Source: Hyposmocoma kahamanoa (taxonomy: Eukaryota > Arthropoda > Insecta > Lepidoptera > Cosmopterigidae). From it: DNA of 64,000 nt. Numbering within the stretch: the stretch's first letter is position 1; every line of letters begins with the position of its first letter. The position numbers and the translations under genes are program-made. Below are positions 28,401 to 37,400 of the stretch, in pieces. Under the pieces are notes generated by a model. That model did not search any database, had not been told where the DNA came from, and saw only the letters and a program-made list of their open reading frames with translations. Where the stretch lies: NCBI RefSeq assembly GCF_003589595.1, contig NW_020653750.1, positions 8,770,482-8,834,481 on the forward strand, written 5' to 3'.

Positions 28401-31400
28401 TTCCAGAACTGTACTCAATGCTCAAGTCAGGATTTGAGCTGACTTGAGTATGATTTCAAGCACTGGAAATACGACCCTAATGGCAAGGACTTGAGTTTGA
28501 TTTTCAGTGCTCACTGCAATACTCAAGTCCTGACTTGAGCATTGAGTAGAGTTCTGGAATACGACCCTTAGAATATTGAAATTGTTCAATGATACTTCAG
28601 CTAAATATCGTTAGGGTAAGTTCAGATAAGTCGAACACGTTTACTAATTTTAACTGTTTTTAAAAGAGAATTTTGTGCTTTATTTTTGCTATTTAAAACG
28701 GATATTTGACTATTTGTCACTTAGCCGCGTTAGTGGACGGCAGAGTATAGCAGGCTACTAGAAGTACTCTACGCAGACGAAGCCATTAAAAAAGTTGTTA
28801 AACACCGATTGGTCGCACGTCTTTTCTCATACGAGTATGGCGCGTTACCTACAACAAAATTAGACTAAAATGCATAGTTCGAGGCGCTCACACTCATTAA
28901 AGCTATAAATCAAGAAACAAAAGATACAAGTCATCATCATCAACCCATTTATCCCACTGTTAGTAGCACGGGTGTCCGCTCAGCCGAGAGTTTAGGCCAT
29001 AGTCCGCCACGCTGGCAAAATGCTCGTTGGAGACTTCACTCGTTTTTCGAGGGTTATGAACCTTCTTCGTCGTGCAGGTTTCATCGCGATGTTTTCCCTC
29101 GCCGAAAAGCTTATGGTAAATTTCAAATTAAATTTCGAACATAAATTCCGAAAACGCAGAGGCGAGCCCGGATTCGACGCCACGTCCTCTGCTTGTGAGG
29201 TGGTAGGTCAAACCATTAGGCTACCACGGTTTAAAAAAATACAAGTATTGCTGAATATATAACTGCCTCCGAGGCCGAAAGGTCACCATGCTGTTCTGCC
29301 ACGCAGAGGTCCCGGGTTCGATTCCCGGGCCGGGAAAAATATTTGTATGGTCTACATTTATTTCTCTCGTGTGCTGTTTGGGTGTAATTTGTTGTGTATG
29401 TTCTATGTATGTATCCATGGCACCCGCGATACAGGGTTTACCTACTGCGGGGCTATGAGTATGTGCGTTATTTATTTATTTATTGGCTTGCACCGAAGAT
29501 AATAAAAATAATATTCAATTAACACACTACTTATATCGTAAAAATTTCAAAAAGCATTTCAGATATCTTAACAAGTCAATTTAAAATATTTTGCATTAAA
29601 TTTTTTTTACAAAAATTCTTGCAAAATATCTGTTTTTGAATCTAGACCGACTGTATGACACGTTCTATCTGCTAAGTCCGTTGACTTATTGTTGTATAAT
29701 TTTTCATTCAATGAAAAATTATTCAATTTCTATATGTTGAATAATTTTTCATTAAGATGCGTTGAATAGTCAATATACCACTGTTAATTTGCATTGTTCT
29801 CGAAAGGCCGCAATCATTTTGTATTGCTAATCACTCATTGACATTTGCGACTGTCGGACAATAAGTTAATAAGAAATATTGATAGTAGGTCATCTTTTCT
29901 ATTTGCACTAGTTGCAGTGCCGCAGACTAAAAAGAAATAAAGAAAAATGTTAATTGCTGCACAATACATCATAAAACACTAATTATTTTGCAACATAATG
30001 GACAAAATAACACGTAAACATTTGCAAGAAAGTTCAATTTAAATTCAAAAGTTAGCAAGCTGATACACATAGACTCGATACCTATTATTATATAAATATA
30101 ATATAGTATTAGAATCGAAGAAGACTATGAAGACCTAATGAAAACAAAAGCGTAGGTAGATAAATAATGTATGCAAGGAAGACTTGCACAAGCAACCGAC
30201 AGATCTCGGTCACAACTCTCAATGTTACATAACAACAAGAGAAATAAATTTCAATAAACTCGATAAGGTTTCTTTATTAATGACAATAATAAATTGTTAC
30301 TCGTTGTTGGAAATCGATAAATTTTATGGAAACGCGTCTTGCACAATATGAGGACAATGGAAGAGTACTCCGCGTCGCGACATTTGGTACAAGTGTATAA
30401 TATGCACTTTCTATTGGTTTTTTTTTACATGTTCACTTTTTTCGGAATAAAATTCCGTTGTCATAATAACTGTTTGACACATTACGATTTGTCCCTAAAG
30501 TATAACATAATGGATAATCTCAGTACAGAGTACTAATAAAACCGACTTCAAAAGTACGTGGAATTACGTCTATTTGCCAAGTTTTATTGAAATATCCCCT
30601 AGTTCGCCACTATACAGGACTTGACACAGGAGATAATAAAAATCGGTTCTCACTACTCAAAGTATATCGACAGAGAAAAACGCCTTGAATTGGAGAATAG
30701 CAAAATCAACCATTAAAATAATTGCTCCTTAAGTAAAATTGAGGCACTATTTATAAAAATGAATCTTCATGCGTGAACAGCCACCCTTAGAGGTGGATGA
30801 TTTTTTTTCAAAATGAAATGGGACCGCTATGGAGATACCCTCTTTCCAACAAAAAAGAATCATGAAAATCGGTTCACAAATACCGGAGTTATCGCGTAAC
30901 ATACATACAAAAAAACATACAGTCGAATTAAGAACCTCCTCCTTTTGTTTAAAGTCGGTTAGAAATAGGATGGTCATTCCAAATTAAATCTTAATGTTTT
31001 AATTTATGTTTCTTGCTCATTCAACGTGGTATAAAATTTTATAGCATTAGGCATTGCAATGCCGGCGCGCTATGATGGCCGTTTTGAAGTTTGTCCGCTC
31101 ATCAAGTTTCGTATTAATAATTCCTGCGTTGAAGGAGCTAATTGCTGTACATTGTTGTCAATAGTGACGTGCAGTAAAATGTATAATTTACTTAATTTGT
31201 TTAATTTCGGAATTCGAAATTTTGAAAAATTAAATCTATTACGATCGTCACTTATGGGATCGCTGGCCAGTACAACTTCTACCTCCGGCAAACTCGCGTC
31301 AAAGCTCAATGCAATACAAAGCAGTTTCGAATTGATAATATATTAACCATTTTTATTTTCGTTTTATTAAAACTTATTAATCAGCTACCCCTTGCAATAC

Positions 31401-34400
31401 TAATTATAAATCTAAAAACTTATAGATGCGACTCGTAAATGTCTGTTGGACAAATTTTGTCCTGACGTTTTGTGGTCGATATTACAGCATACACATGCAT
31501 TGTAACTGTAGTAGGAATGCAGTCTAAAATCGGTCTAGATGCAGTCAGCGTGGCTACATTGCGACTGCCAACTGCTAATGCTATACGCCGACTGCGCACT
31601 GGTTGGATGCCACTTGCAGAACTTTACATAACGCATAATAAACAAATCATAAAAGACCTAGGTACAGCGTAGCTGTTAGTATGTCGTTATTAGATTTAGC
31701 TATCGATGGCTTTGTAGGTACTTGCAATCGACATTTATGATGTAGTCGCGACTGGACTCCAACAGCTAATTTTGCAGTTCCGGTGCAGCCGGAAAGCTCG
31801 TGAACTACGCTCTTAGAGTCGATCAATTAATTTAAAAGTCAACGCTCGAGTGTTGCAATCGCGCAATTCACTTTCAACTAAAGCCGGGTCACGCTTATTT
31901 GCATCGGCTAACGTCTTATGTCACATCCTGCAGTAAATTGCAACATTCCAGGATTCCTTTGACTCTGTTTTCCCACTGGATTTTTTGACTGGCTATCACT
32001 ACCTGTTGTAGCTAAAGTTGAAATTCGAACAAAATTTACCAGCTCATAAGAGACAATTTTGATTCGAAATTGTATACAGAACAAGTATTTGGTCTCTGTA
32101 CAAGTAGACACGGTATTTGTATGGAATACCAACAATTTTTCCGGGCGTTAAGAATTATTTTTTCATTCAAATTGTTTATCGAAAAATGTTGTTTTGTTAA
32201 ACCTTGTAGATATATCGAATTTCGTGACAAAAGGGAAATAAGACTTGCTTTTGAAAGTCCATACAAAAAGCTATAATCAACTGTAAAGTGAACAAAACTG
32301 CAGTGGCACTCGTATTTGTGATGATTGATTTTTAGTCAACGGCTGTGAAAACACTTTGTGACCTGTCGAAGGACAACGGCGAACTAGTGATCTGCATCAT
32401 AGCATGTCTGTTACTCACACTTACAAAAAAGTTTCAGTATTATCACTACTAATATTATGTTTGAAGGTATGGAGATAATGCAGGTGTATGAATGTGTCCC
32501 CTGTATGAAACTGCCCTATAACGTTAAGGAATTTAATACCACCGTTCATTATTAATAATAAATTTAATAATGTTTTGTCCTTTATCGCATCTATACCTAA
32601 GTACGATAACGAAACCTCATATAGGTACCACTCCCGATCATGATGAAGATTTCCTGAGATCTGTTAGGACGAGCCAAAAAACAGGCACACATACATAATG
32701 TGTACATACAACCTTCACACCTGTTCAGGAGATTTCTTGAAAATCATTACCCTCCTTTGGAGCCAGACGTTTCGTCTAGGTTAACATTTGAGAGAGTTAC
32801 CCATAACCTCCTTTTTCTTTGATTTCAAGGTTTCCTAATAAAACGGCCCTAACCTTTTGTATAATAGTATGACATTTATGAACAGGCAAGTTATCATATG
32901 GAACATCGAAGGCGTATTAAAATATGCGGACTTGCGTATGCATCGGAATGTCCTTCAGGCACAAAAACAATAAAACAAACAATAAATTGACTTTAAAACA
33001 TGCACGTTAGGACTGCAAAGTGAGATATTTGACTGAGTTTAGTCGTTATACGTTATAGAAAGTCAATGTCCTAAAGAACAACGAAATACGAAAGTATCTA
33101 TTGGATTACTTTTTAAGTAGGTACTTCATTATAAAAACTTGTCTGAAACGACCGGTCGGGGGTTAAGACTCGTTAAATCAAATGACACAGTCAAATAAGC
33201 AATGTAATATTCATAGCTATATTTCGTAAGTCAATATCAAATGCCCCAACTTATTTATTTTCACTCTTATTTGTTTATTTAGTTCACCAACACCATATAC
33301 AGTATAATGTTCAAATATTTAGCATTAGACAACAAAGAACTTAATGCTATAGCAGTTATAAGTCAACATGCAAGATAATGTGAACGTTAACATTGGGCCA
33401 TGATCTGCATAAATGAGTTAACCCACAAAACTGGAAACTAAAAAGAGTATCATACAACACTACAGTAGGTACTCCACCCGTTTCGCACCAAAGAACTGTA
33501 CAGCATAATTTTGATGCTGGCCGATTTAAAGTCCCTATAGTTTCCCAACCGAAACGGAATTCGGATATGGAAGCGAAGTTTGCTAACGTGCAACACGCCC
33601 AGATTTCTGATTTGGCTTACATTAGAAATTGGGTTACCTTTAATCGTGAATAGAGGAATGACGACAAGCTTAGTTTTTCTGGTGAAGTACAATTGCTTAT
33701 ATTTAATAGCATATACATTTAATAGACATTTAAAGTCATTTGGTTATTGTCACACTGGAGTCTAAGCGGTCAATGTCTTCTTGTAATTTTGTAATATCGC
33801 CATTGGTATTCATAGCCCGGAAAAATTTCAAATAGTGAGCAAAAAACAAGAACCGTGAGTGCCTAAAGGACTAACCTATATCATTTATAAATACATTGGA
33901 AAACCATGGGCCCAAATGTAAACACTGCGGCACTCGAGAAGAAATACCAAAAGGATCCAAAGAAATCCCGTTTACAACCACTACATATGTTCTGTCATGC
34001 AAATACGACTCGCACCAACCCAGCAGAGGCTCTGCAATACCATATATGTGGAAAGCTTACGTAGAAGAAATTAATGATTAACTTTACCAAAGGCCCTGCC
34101 GAAGTCAGTGTAAATGGCACAGACGAGCGTTGGTCAAGAGAGTGCGAGAATTGCACAAGGTTAGTACTGTAGATCGTGCCTTGGTAAATCCATATTGCTC
34201 TGTGAGAACTATGCTCTTGAAAGCCAAGTAAGTATGGGGATAAGCAAACACTCAAAGATCTTAGCAAAGATTGGCAAAATGGAAATAGGCCTGTAGTTGT
34301 TCACAGCTTCCATACTACAGCATAGCGCACCGATTGAATAGCAGTCACTATTACATTCCTATTAAGTACAGTATCGTGAAGCAAAAAGGACAATAAAGCA

Positions 34401-37400
34401 CGTCGAAAGAAGCCTATTAAGGGGTTAAAAATTTATAATAGATTCTCGAGTATCGACCGTATCAAAACTACACAGAACAATATTCCGATTGAATCACTAT
34501 ATAGGTGGTCATAGTGATAGCGTAAATATTTTAATAGCGCACACGTAACAATGAAGGCCGTAGGCCGTAGTGAATTGTCTTAGTAGGTAGCCCTTTCTCT
34601 GCCGTCCACACAACCTATTCTTAGTTTCTAATAGTAAAGCGATTGCTTTGGCTTATGATGTCAGTAGTCTATGTGTGGCTATGCAAGTATGGTGTACAAT
34701 AAGGATTTTTGGCAAACTTGAGTTGTAGTTTATTTTTACTTTTTTAGTTTGTGGTATTAATGGAACAACGAATTTCACAACGAAATCTGTAGGAACACTT
34801 CCTTTTTCTTATTATTATGATACCAAGTGACGTGACGAATAATTCGTCTGCTCCGTCCATAGCAATTGCCCTTCAAAACCGGAATGTAGTATTGCTCACA
34901 TTACTGTTTGGCGGCAAAAAAAAGGTAAGGTGAAGAAGTACCCTGGACAAACTCTTTCACAAGGAGCTCTACTGCTACTAAATAATTTAAAATACAGTGA
35001 ATAGAGACATCTCTCGCCAGGGCCGGTAGCTGTAAAGGTATCTAACTGGGTGATAAAACTTTCATAGACTTCTCATAGATGGCGCTACGACTAAAAAGTC
35101 GTTGAAAAACCAAATACAAAGACATGACAACAAGCATATAGAAAAATTCGTGGGGCCCGCTGGTGCGCTCCGTGGCTTAGTTGGTATAGCGTCTGACACT
35201 GTATTACGTATTAATATTTTGTATTCGAACGTGATTCGTATCCGCTACCGCAACGCGCGCTTTCCATATTGATAATTGACTCCATCATGGTCAGGGATGG
35301 TGGCATCATTAGTATTCTTACATAGTTAGCTACAATTGCTACAAGTAGCATATATATTTATTTTTCTTATAGGTGTACATTCATTTTCTAAAGTTCAAGC
35401 TTCGGAACCATTCGAGTTTTTACGGAAATTAACGACAGCTTGCATTTTAAAATTGTTTGACATTATAATTTTCGCGCTCATCAGTTCGCATTTAAAAAGA
35501 TTAATATTCCATTAAGGTTACTCTATGGTGACATTCTACACTTGTTTGCATAAAAAATGGGCAAGTACGAGTCTTTCAAAAACTTGTACTTTAAGTATTA
35601 GTGTAAGGAAATTATTTAAATAAAAAATATTTACGAAGATTAAAAAACGGTTGATAATATTTAAATTAGTCTTTCTTACTTTGAAATTTTCGCCTTGTTA
35701 TGTTACATGCTTGTTTCAACAATGAAAAAAATTGCATCAAATGAGGCCTTCTCTTCCTGAGATGACTTCAGCATTTCTTGGTCTCAGGCTTTACCGATAC
35801 CTCATTATCTTATGATTTTAGTTGTTGGATATTCTGTCGGCCTGGATGGCCCTGGATGGACATTGGTGTGCCTTTGTATGGACGTATCATCATAAGCAAG
35901 GATAAACTGATAATCCAGTTAGGAAAATACTTGTCTCTTACATTGGTGGTCCTAAATTTAATTGTGGTGGCATACACCAAGACTTCTCGATATATATGCA
36001 GATCAGATCACTAATAGTACAACTAGTTTAAATGTTAAAGTCATGATAACACTGGAATGTTGGGGATGGTCCACAAAATTCTTTCAAAACATGTGAAGGA
36101 AAAACCAGCATTGAGCTAGAATGTTTGACTAAGTTATCAAACCCTTTCCTCACAGAATACCTACCCCTAACAGTGGGGATTTGCATAATAAGTATGTATT
36201 TTTAGTTTTATATTGTTGCAACAAGTCTACAAGTCTGTTATTGGATTGGTATTGCTGTACAATAAATATTTGACAATGTACAAAATTTAATGGCAACAAA
36301 TATTTAATTACATCTAACAGAGACATAGGGTCATTTTGTAAATATTATTTAAAACCATAGCTTTTAAAATCTTGCAAATAAAATATACGGAAGAAAATTT
36401 ATGTTTAATTTTAATATTATCAAAACCCCAAGTCATATAGTGTATGAAAATAGTAATACGGGATGTGTTACTTTGATATCAAATTATCTACTTCACAATA
36501 CATTATATTGACTATAGTAAAATAAGAATACAAATTTCCCTGAAACATCAATATGGACTCTATGCACTTTATTCAATAAACAATTATCAAAATGTATGTT
36601 ACATCAGTTATTATAAAACTTTTTTTCCCTAAAAAATTAAATTAAAATTTTAATATCAAAGTATTTAACTGGATCAAACAGCTTCAGCTTGAAAACTAGA
36701 ACACAATCAACTAAGGACTGAGGAAGACAAGCATCTTCAGACGTTTCATTCCAAATTAGATTAAAACTATAGCTCAAATTTGTTTAAAAAAATTCATAAC
36801 TTTAGGACCCAGTTGTAACTGTCAGACGTAAAATCGACTCATTCGAAGAACAAAGTCCAATGTGATTATTAGCAAAAAGAGAATAAGTACATTACGAGAA
36901 TAATATCTTTATTCAAACTAAGTCCTATGTAAAGGTGTTTTGAGAAATTATATATCTTATATCGGAAATATAAAATCGAACAATGGTTGATCTGACATCC
37001 ACAGTGAAGAAGAATGGATGAAATGTACTATGTCCTGAGAACAAGTAGTCTTGCACATAGATCTTTGCTCTATGGATGAGTCGGTATGATTTATCTGTAT
37101 TTACTTTGTATGTGCATGTGACCGAAAATTTTAACAAATATGATGATTTTTTTTATTACAACTGTTCAGAGGCAGGCTTAAATAATTCAATTTCAATTGT
37201 TATTGTTATGTTTTGAAAAAAGCCTCAGTGGCTTAGAATAGCAACCTGAATTTGATTGCCTGTGAAGCCAATTGTCGATGGATATGTCTTCTAAAATTAA
37301 CATGGATATTCCGTGTGTTCATATGTTTGTATGGCACATTATTATTATTTACTTTATTTTTCCCAGCCTGTTGGCTGGTTTCAACCACAATTACAGACCA

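Larger units (their letters stand above)
29479..33444. other. MFSD11 intron 1, mostly unassigned
   Basis: Apart from the repeat at 30540-30960 and a doubtful retroelement fragment at 31059-31346 nothing was recognised. Confidence 0.4.
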
